Positions 1 through 9,107 are shown, counted from the stretch's first letter. The stretch is DNA of 16,046 bases from Burkholderiaceae bacterium (GCA_030151165.1 JASLEM010000268.1:1-16046); one strand, 5' to 3'. Translations and numbers: made by a program. The notes: generated from the sequence alone by a model not told the origin.

Positions 1-85
1 TCTCGCCCGGCGCGACGTCCAGCGTCACGCCGTGCAGCACGTGGCTCTTGCCGTAGAACGCGTGGAGCTTGTCGAGCCTGAGCAT
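1..85 (-). CDS. livF: LivF-like ABC transporter ATPase, N-terminal fragment
   Basis: Only the first 28 codons are in the window; the gene runs off the left edge. The visible protein starts MLRLDKLHAFYGKSHVLHGV and continues to APGE. This is the usual LivF opening (a short strand, then a xxFYGxSxVLxGV A-loop region with the aromatic Y11) just ahead of Walker A. By family knowledge it is the second cytoplasmic ATPase of a branched-chain-type (HAAT) importer. Its ATG overlaps the livG stop by one base (TGATG), so it is the last visible gene of the same operon and probably translationally coupled. The family call is firm because of context, although the Walker and signature motifs themselves are not visible. 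Confidence 0.85.
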   Translation of the reverse strand, partial: MLRLDKLHAFYGKSHVLHGVTLDVAPGE

Positions 86-876
86 CACGCGTCCTCCGCC
101 TGCGATTGCGCCCGGGCCTGCGAATCCAGGGAGCCGAGGTACGCCTCCTGCACGCGGGGGTCGGCGCGTACGGCCTCGGGCGTGTCGAAGGCGATGACCT
201 CGCCGTACACCAGCACGGCGATGCGGTCGGCGAGTCCGAACACGACACCCATGTCGTGTTCCACGGTCAGCAGCGTCTTGCCGGCCGTCACCTCGCGGAT
301 CAGCTGCACGAATCGGCGCGTCTCGCTCTGGCTCATGCCCGCGGTGGGCTCGTCCAGCAGCACGACGTCGGCGCCGCCGGCGATGGTCAGGCCGATCTCG
401 AGCGCGCGCTGCTCGGCGTAGGTGAGGTTCATCGCGAGCACGTCGCGGCGGCGATCGAGCTGCAGCATCGCCATCAGCTCCTCCGCGCGCTCGTTGGCGT
501 CGCGCAGGCTCGCGAGGAAGCGCCAGAACGCATAGCGGTAGCCGAGCGACCACAGCAGCGCGCAGCGCAGGTTCTCGAATACCGACAGGTGCGTGAACAG
601 GTTGCTGACCTGGAAGCTGCGCGCGAGGCCCATCCGGTTGATGCGGTGCGGCGCGAGGCCGTCGATGCGCTGGCCGTTCAGGCGGATCTCGCCCGAGCTC
701 GGCGCGAAACGGCCGCTGATCAGGTTGAACAGCGTCGACTTGCCCGCGCCGTTGGGCCCGATGATCGCCACGCGTTCGCCCGCGCGCACCTCGAGCGCGG
801 CGCCGCGGATGATCTCGGTCTTGCCGAAGCGCTTGCAGACGTCGCGCAGCTCCAGCGCGATGCGGGTCTCGCTCAT
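85..876 (-). CDS. livG: LivG-like ABC transporter ATPase of HAAT importer
   Basis: This is a 263-residue cytoplasmic ATPase that powers the importer formed with LivH/LivM. All nucleotide-binding motifs are visible: Walker A GPNGAGKST (40-48), Q-loop Gln89 (ARSFQ), Walker B VVLLDEP (171-177), D-loop region TAGMS (178-182) and H-loop His207 (TVEHD). The signature helix reads LTYAEQ (151-156), with Ala in place of the second glycine of LSGGQ. The C-terminal YGEVIAFDTPEAVRADPRVQ stretch is the usual LivG ending. The start was taken at MSETRI because it overlaps the livM stop as ATGA; longer readings of this frame run through livM in the wrong frame. Length is normal for LivG (about 250-265 residues). 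Identity is certain at family level, but the transported solute cannot be read from it. Confidence 0.95.
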   Translation of the reverse strand: MSETRIALELRDVCKRFGKTEIIRGAALEVRAGERVAIIGPNGAGKSTLFNLISGRFAPSSGEIRLNGQRIDGLAPHRINRMGLARSFQVSNLFTHLSVFENLRCALLWSLGYRYAFWRFLASLRDANERAEELMAMLQLDRRRDVLAMNLTYAEQRALEIGLTIAGGADVVLLDEPTAGMSQSETRRFVQLIREVTAGKTLLTVEHDMGVVFGLADRIAVLVYGEVIAFDTPEAVRADPRVQEAYLGSLDSQARAQSQAEDA

Positions 877-2168
877 GCGGCCTCCCGGCGCTTCTGTTCG
901 CGCTCGATGTCGGCCTGCGCGTCGTCCCAGCGCCGGCGGAAGCGGCGGCGGGCGAGCTCGAACAGCACGAGGCCGATCGCCAGCAACACGGCCGCGCCGA
1001 TCCAGGCCGCGGCGCCCTTCGCGTCGAGCGATACGCCGCCGAACTTCATCACCGGCCCGAGCGCCTGGTTCAGCTCGAGGTGGTACAGCATCTCGATCAT
1101 CGCGCTCGCGCCGACGAGCACCAGCGCGCCCGCGCCGGCGAGCGCGGCATAGCCGGGCAGCAGCGGCTTCAGCCTGCGGTGCGCAGCCAGCCGCAGGTTG
1201 GCCAGGACGAGGCTCGCGACCCCGCCCGGCGCGTACATCACCATCAGCAGGAAGGCGAGGCCGAGGTAGAACAGCCACGCCTTGGTCAGTTCCGACAGCA
1301 CCACGGTGGCGAGCACCATCAGCACGCCGCCGATGATGGGCCCGAAGAACGCCGACGCGCCGCCGATGAACGTGAACAGCAGGTAAGCGCCCGAGCGCTG
1401 CGCACCGACGACCTCGGCCGTCGCGAGCTCGAAGTTGATCGCCGCGAGCCCGCCCGAGATGCCGGCGAACAGGCCCGAGATCATGAAGGCGAACCAGCGC
1501 ACGCGCTGCGTGTCGTAGCCGATGAAGGCGACGCGCTCGGGGTTGTCGCGCACCGCGTTGAGCATGCGCCCGAGCGGCGTACGGGTGAACGCGAACATCA
1601 GGCCCGTGCAGACGAAGCAGTACAGCGCGATCAGGTAGTAGACCTGGATCTGCGGCCCGAACGTGATGCCGAATGCGGCCGGGGGGACGACGCGATCGCT
1701 CGTGACGCCACCTTCGCCGCCGAAGAACTCGGGCAGCATCAGCGACATCGACCACACCAGCTCGCCGATGCCCAGCGTGATCATCGCGAAGGTGGTGCCG
1801 GACTTGCGCGTCGTCACGAACCCGAGCAGCGCCGCGAAGAACAGCCCCGCCGCGCCGCCCACCAGCGGCACGAGGCTCACCGGCAGGTGCAGCGTGCCGG
1901 CGCCGACCTGGTTCAGCGCATGGATCGCGAGGAAGCCGCCCAGCCCGCTGTAGACCGCGTGCCCGAAGCTGAGCATGCCGCCCTGCCCCAGCAGGATGTT
2001 GTACGCGAGGCAGGCGATGATCGCGATGCCCATCTGCGACAGCAGCGTCTGCGACAGGCTGCTGCGGAACACCAGCGGCGCGACGATCAGCACCAGCGCG
2101 TAGCCGCCCCACACCATGAAGCGTCCGACGTTCCACGGCTTGAAGTGGAAGCTGTGCGACGGCGTCAT
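873..2168 (-). CDS. livM: LivM-like permease with C-terminal extension
   Basis: This is a 431-residue inner-membrane permease subunit of the HAAT importer. Hydrophobic helices fill residues 20-325, with family landmarks YNILLGQGGMLSFGHAVYSG (56-75), TTRKSGTTFAMITLGIGE (119-136) and the cytoplasmic coupling segment RDNPERVAFIGYD (207-219). ASAFFGPIIGG (271-281) and the YAPGGVASL ending (312-320) follow. Most LivM proteins stop about there. This one carries roughly 110 more residues: a basic stretch (326-337), a hydrophobic segment (about 341-359), a loop, a second hydrophobic segment (about 388-406), and a charged tail rich in Arg, Asp and Glu (407-431). The start ATG overlaps the livH stop as ATGA and its stop overlaps livG the same way. 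The extension is in frame and has normal codon use, so I do not read it as a frameshift. Confidence 0.93.
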   Translation of the reverse strand: MTPSHSFHFKPWNVGRFMVWGGYALVLIVAPLVFRSSLSQTLLSQMGIAIIACLAYNILLGQGGMLSFGHAVYSGLGGFLAIHALNQVGAGTLHLPVSLVPLVGGAAGLFFAALLGFVTTRKSGTTFAMITLGIGELVWSMSLMLPEFFGGEGGVTSDRVVPPAAFGITFGPQIQVYYLIALYCFVCTGLMFAFTRTPLGRMLNAVRDNPERVAFIGYDTQRVRWFAFMISGLFAGISGGLAAINFELATAEVVGAQRSGAYLLFTFIGGASAFFGPIIGGVLMVLATVVLSELTKAWLFYLGLAFLLMVMYAPGGVASLVLANLRLAAHRRLKPLLPGYAALAGAGALVLVGASAMIEMLYHLELNQALGPVMKFGGVSLDAKGAAAWIGAAVLLAIGLVLFELARRRFRRRWDDAQADIEREQKRREAA

Positions 2169-3178
2169 TCGCGCGTCCCGAACAACCCGCGCGGCCGGAA
2201 GATCAGGATCAGCACCAGCAGCAGGTACGGCAGGATCGGCGCGACCTGCGCCAGCGTCAGCTTCATCAGCGGATAGAGCACGCCGTCCGGCGCGACCGCC
2301 CAACCCGCCGCGGCGGCCGCGTCGACCAGCGACTTGTCGACCGTCAGCGGCACCGTCTGCAGCAACCCGATCAGCAGCGAGCCGACGAACGCCCCGACCA
2401 GCGAGCCGGTGCCGCCGACCACCACGACGACGAACAGGATCGAGCCGACGCCCGCGGCCATCGACGGCTCGGTGACGAAGGTCGTGCCGCCGATCACGCC
2501 GGCCAGCCCGGCGAGCGCGCAGCCCGCGCCGAAGACCAGCATGAACACGCGCGGCACGTTGTGGCCCAGCGCCTCGACCATCTCCGGATGCGTCAACGCC
2601 GCCTGGATCACGAGGCCGACGCGCGTGTGCTTGAGCAGCAGCCACAGCGCCAGCAGCATCAGCAGTGCGACGGCCATCATGAAGCTTCGCGTCGCCGGGA
2701 AGTTGGTGCAGGCGGCCGCGGCGCAGACGTCCGCCGGCGCGCGCCCGAAGACAAACGACAGGCCATGCTGCGCCGACTGCACCAGCGTGAACGCCGGCTG
2801 CGCGAGCAGCGGCGGCGGGTCGAACGCGAGCGACGCGCGGCCCCACACGAGCTGCACGACCTCGAGGATCAGGTAGCTGAGCCCGAAGGTCACGAGCAGT
2901 TCCGGCACGTGGCCGAACTTGTGGACGCGCCGCAAGCACGCACGCTCGAAGGCCGCGCCCATCGCGCCGACCACCAGCGGCGCGAGCACCAGCGCGGGCC
3001 AGAACCCGACGACGCGCGACAGCGAATAACCGATGTACGCCCCCAGCATGTAGAAGCCGGCGTGCGCGAAGTTCAGCACGCCCATCATGCTGAAGATCAG
3101 CGTGAGCCCCGAGCTCAGCATGAACAGCAACAGCCCGGAGCTCAGGCCGTTGAGGATGTTGATGACGGTCTGGTCCAA
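2165..3178 (-). CDS. livH: LivH-like permease of HAAT importer
   Basis: This is a 337-residue inner-membrane permease that pairs with LivM. The N-terminus (residues 8-45: ILNGLSSGLLLFMLSSGLTL then FSMMGVLNFAHAGFYMLGAY) is the canonical LivH opening. Further landmarks are the coupling loop QAALTHPEMVEALGHN (192-207), VVVVGGTGSLVGAFVGSLL (251-269) and the FRPRGLFG ending (327-334). The start is a TTG at 3178, chosen because the next residues DQTVINILNGL align with the usual MDxxxxxxLNGL start; there is no good Shine-Dalgarno upstream. It begins 37 bp after the binding-protein stop and its stop overlaps livM by 4 bp. Residues 116-165 (between VWGRASLAF and PATRSFMM) form a periplasmic loop with two or three cysteines (C152, C157). 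Somewhat longer than E. coli LivH (about 308). Confidence 0.93.
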   Translation of the reverse strand: MDQTVINILNGLSSGLLLFMLSSGLTLIFSMMGVLNFAHAGFYMLGAYIGYSLSRVVGFWPALVLAPLVVGAMGAAFERACLRRVHKFGHVPELLVTFGLSYLILEVVQLVWGRASLAFDPPPLLAQPAFTLVQSAQHGLSFVFGRAPADVCAAAACTNFPATRSFMMAVALLMLLALWLLLKHTRVGLVIQAALTHPEMVEALGHNVPRVFMLVFGAGCALAGLAGVIGGTTFVTEPSMAAGVGSILFVVVVVGGTGSLVGAFVGSLLIGLLQTVPLTVDKSLVDAAAAAGWAVAPDGVLYPLMKLTLAQVAPILPYLLLVLILIFRPRGLFGTRE

Positions 3179-3215
3179 CCGGCGTCGATGCGTTGGGTTG
3201 CGGCGCGCGCGGCGT

Positions 3216-4466
3216 TCAGCCCGGTCGCTTCATCTGGCAGGACGTCGGGGTGCTCGCCACGTACGCGTCGTAGGCCGCGACCGGCGCGAAGGTGTAGCCG
3301 GTGTTCTCGACCGCGACCGGGTTCTTCGCGTCCGTCTTCTGCCAGACCGAGATCCACAGCGGCTGCTGCAGCTGGTGGTCGGTCTTGCGCATCTCGACGT
3401 CGCCGTTGTAGCTCTTGAGCTTCATGCCTTCCATCGCCGCGGCGACCTTCACCGGGTCGGTCGACTTCGCCTTGGCCATCGCCTCGGACAGGAACTGCAG
3501 CTCGGAGTAGATGTCGGCGATGTAGAAGTCGTCGTTGAACTTCGCGTGGAAGTCGTCCATGTATTTCCGGATCGTCCCCGGCATGTTCGGGTAGCCATAC
3601 CCCACGAAGTACACGCGGCCGGCCGCGCCGGCGCCGAGCGCGGTGGGCGTGCCGGTGTTGTTGGCGTAGTAGGTGAAGAACCTGACGTTGAGGCCCGCCT
3701 CGTTCGCCGCCTTGACCAGCAGCGACAGGTCCGAGCCCCAGTTGCCCGTGATGATGGTGTCGGCGCCGGAGGCCTTGATCTTGGCGACGTAGGGCGCGAA
3801 GTCGGTCACCTTGGCGAGCGGGTGCAGGTCCTCGCCGACGACCTGGATGTCCGGGCGCTTGCGCGCGAGGTCGGCCTTCGCGAACTTGGCGACCTGGATG
3901 CCGTGCGCGTAGTTCTGGCCGATGATGTAGACCTTGTGGATGTCCTTCTGGTCCTTGATGTAGGTGGTCAGCGCTTCCATCTTCATCGAGGTGTCGGCGT
4001 CGAGCCGGAAGTGCCAGTAGCTGCACTTGCTGTTGGTCAGGTCGGGGTCGACCGCCGCGTAGTTCATGAACACGACCTCGTGGCCCGGGTTGCGCTCGTT
4101 GTTCTTGTTGACCGCGTCGATCAGCGCCGCCGCGGCGCTCGAGCCGTCGCCCTGCGTCACGTAGCGGATGCCCTGGTCGATCGCCGACTTCAGGCCGTTG
4201 ACCGTCTCGCTCGGGCTCAGCTTGTTGTCGATCGGCACGATCTCGAACTTCACGCCGGCCGGGTTGCTCTTGCTGAACTGCTCGGCCATGTACTGGAAGC
4301 TCTTGACCTGGTTCTCGCCGAGGGGCGCCATCAGGCCGGACAGCGGGTCGAGCCACGCGATCCTGACGGTCTCGCCCTTCTGCGCGACCGCCGTGCCCGC
4401 GTGGAGCGCGAGGCCCGCGAGCACCAGGCCCGCGGCGATGGACAGGGGATGCTTCCTGGACGTCAT
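3216..4466 (-). CDS. Periplasmic substrate-binding protein of HAAT importer
   Basis: This 416-residue exported protein of the Leu/Ile/Val-binding-protein-like type I fold captures the solute for the LivHMGF machinery. It has a Sec signal peptide (KR-rich start, hydrophobic 9-24, cleavage after TAVA28). Next comes the family opening VRIAWLDPLSGLMAPLGENQ, then IDNKLSPSETVNGLKSAID (78-96), YVTQGDGSSAAAALIDAVN, and the second lobe VYIIGQNYAHG and ASGADTIITGNWGSDLSLLV. The last strand region YTFAPVAAYDAYVAS precedes a C-terminal TSCQMKRPG. Two cysteines in the mature protein (NSKCSYWHF and the C-terminal SC) could form a disulfide. The start ATG has a good GGAGAC site 6 bp upstream. It lies downstream of an acyl-CoA ligase on the same strand, so the ligand may be an organic acid rather than an amino acid; that is inference. 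Confidence 0.9.
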   Translation of the reverse strand: MTSRKHPLSIAAGLVLAGLALHAGTAVAQKGETVRIAWLDPLSGLMAPLGENQVKSFQYMAEQFSKSNPAGVKFEIVPIDNKLSPSETVNGLKSAIDQGIRYVTQGDGSSAAAALIDAVNKNNERNPGHEVVFMNYAAVDPDLTNSKCSYWHFRLDADTSMKMEALTTYIKDQKDIHKVYIIGQNYAHGIQVAKFAKADLARKRPDIQVVGEDLHPLAKVTDFAPYVAKIKASGADTIITGNWGSDLSLLVKAANEAGLNVRFFTYYANNTGTPTALGAGAAGRVYFVGYGYPNMPGTIRKYMDDFHAKFNDDFYIADIYSELQFLSEAMAKAKSTDPVKVAAAMEGMKLKSYNGDVEMRKTDHQLQQPLWISVWQKTDAKNPVAVENTGYTFAPVAAYDAYVASTPTSCQMKRPG

Positions 4467-4472
4467 GTCGTT

Positions 4473-4478
4473 GTCTCC
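4473..4478 (-). promoter_or_regulatory. Shine-Dalgarno site of the binding-protein gene
   Basis: The minus strand reads GGAGAC, then six bases, then ATG. It is one of the two clear ribosome binding sites in the window and fixes the start of the binding protein at 4466. Confidence 0.75.
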
Positions 4479-4566
4479 GTTGGCGCGCGCCTCTCGTGCG
4501 GCGTCCGTTGATCGCCGATGTCTCGTCGGCGCAGGCTACGGTAATGGAACGCGCGGCGAACGCGTT

Positions 4567-4590
4567 CAGGGACTACCCCGAAGAACCCTG
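4567..4590. promoter_or_regulatory. Dyad CAGGG-N14-CCCTG, candidate operator of the liv operon
   Basis: In the 169-bp gap between the ligase stop and the binding-protein start there is a perfect 5+5 inverted repeat, CAGGG (4567-4571) and CCCTG (4586-4590). The 14-bp core contains a run of four C. Its centre is about 112 bp upstream of the binding-protein ATG. A weak -10-like TACCGT on the minus strand (4538-4543) would place the dyad near -47, where class II activators bind. Spaced GC-rich arms suit a dimeric regulator rather than a terminator, since no T-run follows on either strand. The binding protein family is unknown to me. Confidence 0.4.
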
Positions 4591-4635
4591 TCGCCGCAGT
4601 GACACGCGCGCGGCGGTGCTGGCGTCGGGCCCGCG

Positions 4636-6297
<1,662 letters not shown>

Positions 6298-6301
6298 GGA
6301 T

Positions 6302-6309
6302 GTCTCCTT
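6302..6309 (-). promoter_or_regulatory. Strong Shine-Dalgarno site of the acyl-CoA ligase
   Basis: The minus strand reads AAGGAGAC followed by four bases and the ATG at 6297. It decides the start: an in-frame ATG 48 bp further upstream would place this site inside the coding sequence. Confidence 0.8.
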
Positions 6310-6365
6310 GTTGTTCGACGCGCTCTTGCGCGCAACTCCGGCCAACCGGCGCTCGTGCTCGCCCT

Positions 6366-6393
6366 ACTTTAAAGCCCTTTCGCGGCCGCGCAA
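6366..6393 (-). promoter_or_regulatory. Candidate sigma70-type promoter of the acyl-CoA ligase
   Basis: In the 122-bp divergent gap the minus strand shows TTGCGC (6388-6393) and TAAAGT (6366-6371) separated by 16 bp, each matching four of six consensus bases. The -10 lies in TTTAAAG, the only clearly AT-rich patch of this gap. A start near 6359 would give a leader of about 60 bases. This was judged by eye only. Confidence 0.35.
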
Positions 6394-6406
6394 CGAGGGC
6401 CGTCGC

Positions 6407-6412
6407 TAGACT
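6407..6412 (+). promoter_or_regulatory. Candidate -10 box of selO, near-leaderless
   Basis: TAGACT (four of six consensus bases) ends 7 bp before the selO ATG, so transcription would begin at or next to the start codon. No Shine-Dalgarno precedes the ATG, which fits a leaderless message. No convincing -35 hexamer is visible at normal spacing, so this remains weak. Confidence 0.25.
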
Positions 6413-6419
6413 GGCGCGG

Positions 6420-8024
6420 ATGAACGACACCGCCACGACGCCGCCCTCCGCGACGCTCGCCACCCCCGACGGCCCCGACGCCGCCCGCTGGATCAACCGC
6501 TTCGCGCGTTTGACGGACGAGGTGGACGACGTGCGCCGCGACGGCGAGACCGCGCCGGCGCCGGCCGCGCCCGGCACGCCGCGCCGCCACGCCTTCGGCA
6601 CCGACCTCGCCGCCCAGCCCGTCCCCGAGCCGCACTGGGTCGCGACGAGCGACGACTGCGCCGCGCTGCTCGACCTGCCCGTCGACTGGGCCACGCGCCC
6701 CGACTGGCGCGCCGTCGACGTGCTCGCCGGCCGCGCCACCTGGCCGGGCATGCGGCCGATGGCGACGGTCTACAGCGGGCACCAGTTCGGCGTCTGGGCC
6801 GGCCAGCTCGGCGACGGGCGCGCGCTGCTGCTGGGCGAGCTGCAGGCCGCGGGCGGCGCGTCCTTCGAGATCCAGCTCAAAGGCGCCGGCCGCACGCCGT
6901 ACTCGCGCATGGGCGACGGCCGCGCCGTGCTGCGCTCGTCGATCCGCGAGTTCCTGTGCTCCGAGGCGATGCACGCGCTCGGCGTGCCGACCACGCGCGC
7001 GCTGGCCGTCGCCGGCTCGGCGCTGCCGGTGATGCGCGAGACGATGGAGACCGGCGCCGTCGTCACCCGCGTCGCGCCCAGCTTCCTGCGCTTCGGCCAC
7101 TTCGAGCATTTCTCGCACACCGGCCAGCACGCGCACCTGCGCCGCCTCGTCGACTTCACGATCGCGACGTACTTCCCCGAGCTGCGGGACGGCCGGGACG
7201 GGCTCGATCCGCTGCACGCCTGGCTCGCGGAGGTCGTGCGCCGCACGGCCGCGATGGTCGCGCACTGGCAGGCCGTCGGCTTCGCGCACGGCGTGATGAA
7301 CACCGACAACATGAGCATCCTCGGGCTGACGATCGACTACGGCCCGTTCGGCTTCCTCGACGGCTTCGACCCCGGCCACGTCTGCAACCACTCCGATACC
7401 CAGGGCCGGTATGCCTTCGCGCGCCAGCCCAACGTCGCGTGGTGGAACCTGCACGCGCTCGGCCACGCGCTGCGCCCGCTGGTCGCCGACCCGGACGCGT
7501 CGCTGCCCGCGGTGCTCGACCGCTTCGGCGACGACTTCACCGCCGCGTACTCCGACCACATGCGCGCCAAGCTCGGGCTGGAGCGCGCCGAGGACGGCGA
7601 CAAGGCGTTGCTCGACGACTTCCTCGAGCTGCTCGCCGGCGAACGCGCCGACCACACGATCGCGTTCCGCGCGCTCGCCGCGTTCGACCGCGGCACCGGC
7701 GCGACGCCGCCGGCCCTGCGCGACCTCTTCATCGCCCGCGACTCCGCCGACGCCTGGGGCGCGCGCTACCTCGCCCGGCTCGCGCTCGAGACGCGCGGCG
7801 ACGCCGAGCGCCGCGCCGCGATGAACCGCGCGAACCCGAAGTTCATCCTGCGCAACCACCTCGCGCAGCGCGCCATCGAGCTCGCCGAGGGCGGCGACTT
7901 CTCCGAAGTGCGGCGCCTGCATGCGCTGCTGCGCCGGCCGTACGACGAGCAGCCGCAGTTCGAGCGCGACGCCGGCCTGCCGCCGGACTGGGCGCGCGGG
8001 ATCGAGGTGTCCTGCTCGTCGTGA
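6420..8024 (+). CDS. selO: Protein adenylyltransferase SelO (YdiU)
   Basis: This is a 534-residue pseudokinase-fold enzyme that transfers AMP from ATP to Ser/Thr/Tyr of target proteins, known in E. coli and P. syringae to act on redox and metabolic proteins. Visible family blocks are [18 protein letters not shown] (118-135), [12 protein letters not shown] (152-163), [20 protein letters not shown] (174-193), [16 protein letters not shown] (287-302), [13 protein letters not shown] (306-318) and [12 protein letters not shown]. Lys154, Glu177, Arg217, Asp296, Asn297 and Asp306 sit at the spacings I recall for the P. syringae active-site residues (K113, E136, R176, D252, N253, D262). The protein ends VSCSS. 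Cys532, third from the end, occupies the place of the selenocysteine of human SELENOO. Residues 40-65 form an extra Pro/Ala-rich stretch before the first conserved block. Start at 6420 was chosen because earlier in-frame ATGs lie in the divergent ligase leader. Confidence 0.95.
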   Translation: MNDTATTPPSATLATPDGPDAARWINRFARLTDEVDDVRRDGETAPAPAAPGTPRRHAFGTDLAAQPVPEPHWVATSDDCAALLDLPVDWATRPDWRAVDVLAGRATWPGMRPMATVYSGHQFGVWAGQLGDGRALLLGELQAAGGASFEIQLKGAGRTPYSRMGDGRAVLRSSIREFLCSEAMHALGVPTTRALAVAGSALPVMRETMETGAVVTRVAPSFLRFGHFEHFSHTGQHAHLRRLVDFTIATYFPELRDGRDGLDPLHAWLAEVVRRTAAMVAHWQAVGFAHGVMNTDNMSILGLTIDYGPFGFLDGFDPGHVCNHSDTQGRYAFARQPNVAWWNLHALGHALRPLVADPDASLPAVLDRFGDDFTAAYSDHMRAKLGLERAEDGDKALLDDFLELLAGERADHTIAFRALAAFDRGTGATPPALRDLFIARDSADAWGARYLARLALETRGDAERRAAMNRANPKFILRNHLAQRAIELAEGGDFSEVRRLHALLRRPYDEQPQFERDAGLPPDWARGIEVSCSS

Positions 8025-8079
8025 GGCGCGGCCGGCCCCGCGGCGACCCTCGTCCGCGTCGGCTGCGATAGACTTCGAC

Positions 8080-8096
8080 CCCGCGAAGCGGGTTTT
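8080..8096 (+). terminator. Short hairpin plus T4, probable selO terminator
   Basis: CCCGC-GAA-GCGGG is a perfect 5-bp GC stem with a 3-base loop followed at once by TTTT, 56 bp after the selO stop. It is short but well formed. Because a TAGACT box (8069-8074) lies just upstream, it could instead sit at the very start of a yciB transcript. The rest of the 154-bp gap shows nothing else I can name. Confidence 0.5.
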
Positions 8097-8178
8097 GCGG
8101 CGCTGACGTCGATGGCCGTCAGCGTCCGTCGCCTTCAGCGCCCCTCCTGCCGATGCCTCACCGGGCGCCCTTCCGACG

Positions 8179-8820
8179 ATGAAACTCCTGCTCGACTTCC
8201 TGCCGCTCGTCTTCTTCTTCGTGACCTACAAGGTCGCGGGGATCTATCCGGACCAGGCGGCCGCGTTCGCCACCCACTGGCTCGGCGGCATCGTCTCGGG
8301 CGGCGTCGTCGGCCCGAAGGAAGCGCCCGTGCTGCTGGGCACGGTCGTCGTCATCGCGGCCACGCTGCTGCAGGCGATCTGGATGAAGCTCAACGGCCGC
8401 AAGATCGACCTGATGCTGTGGATCAGCCTGGCGCTGGTCGTCGTGCTCGGCGGCCTGACGGTGTGGTTCCACAACGAGACCTTCATCAAGTGGAAGCCGA
8501 GCATCGCGTTCTGGCTCATGGGCCTGGTCTTCTGGATCAGCCAGACCTTCCTCCACAAGAACCTGCTGCGCCAGACGCTCGGCCACGAGATCGAGCTGAC
8601 CGACATGGTCTGGCAGCGCCTGAATTTCGCCTGGGTCGCGTATTTCGGCTTGATGGGCCTGCTCAACGTCTGGGTCGTGTATTCGTTCTCGACCGACGCC
8701 TGGGCCAATTTCCATACCTTCGGGACGACCGCGCTGTCGTTTCTCTTCATCATCGGCCAGGGGGTCTACCTGAGCCGCCATCTCGAACCGCTGCCGGCCG
8801 CCGACAAGCCGGCGCCCTGA
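8179..8820 (+). CDS. yciB: Inner-membrane septation protein YciB (IspZ/septation protein A)
   Basis: This 213-residue polytopic inner-membrane protein belongs to a family implicated in cell-envelope synthesis and septation. Landmarks are the N-terminal MKLLLDFLPLVFFFVTYKVAG, the central VVVLGGLTVWFHNETFIKWKPS (87-108), VWQRLNFAWVAYFGLMGLLN (144-163) and WANFHTFGTTAL (175-186). About five hydrophobic segments are evident. Compared with E. coli YciB (about 179 residues) it has an insertion of some 25-30 residues after IYP (24), containing GGIVSGGVVGPKEAPVL; this long form is usual in Burkholderiales as far as I recall. The start has no obvious Shine-Dalgarno but begins exactly at the conserved N-terminus. 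Two bases separate its stop from bolA. Confidence 0.93.
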   Translation: MKLLLDFLPLVFFFVTYKVAGIYPDQAAAFATHWLGGIVSGGVVGPKEAPVLLGTVVVIAATLLQAIWMKLNGRKIDLMLWISLALVVVLGGLTVWFHNETFIKWKPSIAFWLMGLVFWISQTFLHKNLLRQTLGHEIELTDMVWQRLNFAWVAYFGLMGLLNVWVVYSFSTDAWANFHTFGTTALSFLFIIGQGVYLSRHLEPLPAADKPAP

Positions 8821-8822
8821 AT

Positions 8823-9107
8823 ATGTCCGAGCGCCCGACGAACGCCGAATTGCACGCCGCGATGACGCGCGCCTTAACCGAACAACTGGCGCCGAGCGCG
8901 CTCGAACTGGTCGACGACAGCGCCGCGCACGCGGGCCACGCGGGCGCCCGCTCGGGGGCCCATTTCAACCTGCGGATCATCAGCGCGCGCTTCGACGGGA
9001 TGGCCCGAATTGCCCGCCATCGCCTCGTGTATGATGCCCTTCGCCCCTGGATGGCCGAGGGTGTCCACGCGCTCGCCATCGACGCTCGCACGCCCTCCGA
9101 AGCCTGA
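8823..9107 (+). CDS. bolA: BolA family transcriptional/iron-sulfur regulator
   Basis: This 94-residue small cytoplasmic protein has the class II KH-like BolA fold. BolA proteins bind monothiol glutaredoxins through a shared [2Fe-2S] cluster and influence morphology and stress genes. The diagnostic core is intact: ALELVDDSAAHAGH (26-39), HFNLRIISARFDGMARIARH (47-66) and RLVYDALRPWMAEGVHALAI (67-86). His66 and His82 are in the usual places. The ATG lies 2 bp after the yciB stop (TGAATATG), so the two genes are cotranscribed and possibly coupled; there is no separate Shine-Dalgarno. The order yciB-bolA-PpiC isomerase is common in Burkholderiales. Confidence 0.94.
   Translation: MSERPTNAELHAAMTRALTEQLAPSALELVDDSAAHAGHAGARSGAHFNLRIISARFDGMARIARHRLVYDALRPWMAEGVHALAIDARTPSEA

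Noticed and set aside
85..2136. A 683-codon open frame on the minus strand running from inside livM through livG
   Set aside because: Only its C-terminal 263 codons (LivG) look like protein. The upstream part is an Arg/Ala/Gly-rich wrong-frame reading of livM, so it is not a permease-ATPase fusion.
8112..8822. In-frame upstream extension of bolA through yciB
   Set aside because: The upstream part is a wrong-frame reading of yciB. The BolA fold starts at 8823 and no fusion is supported.
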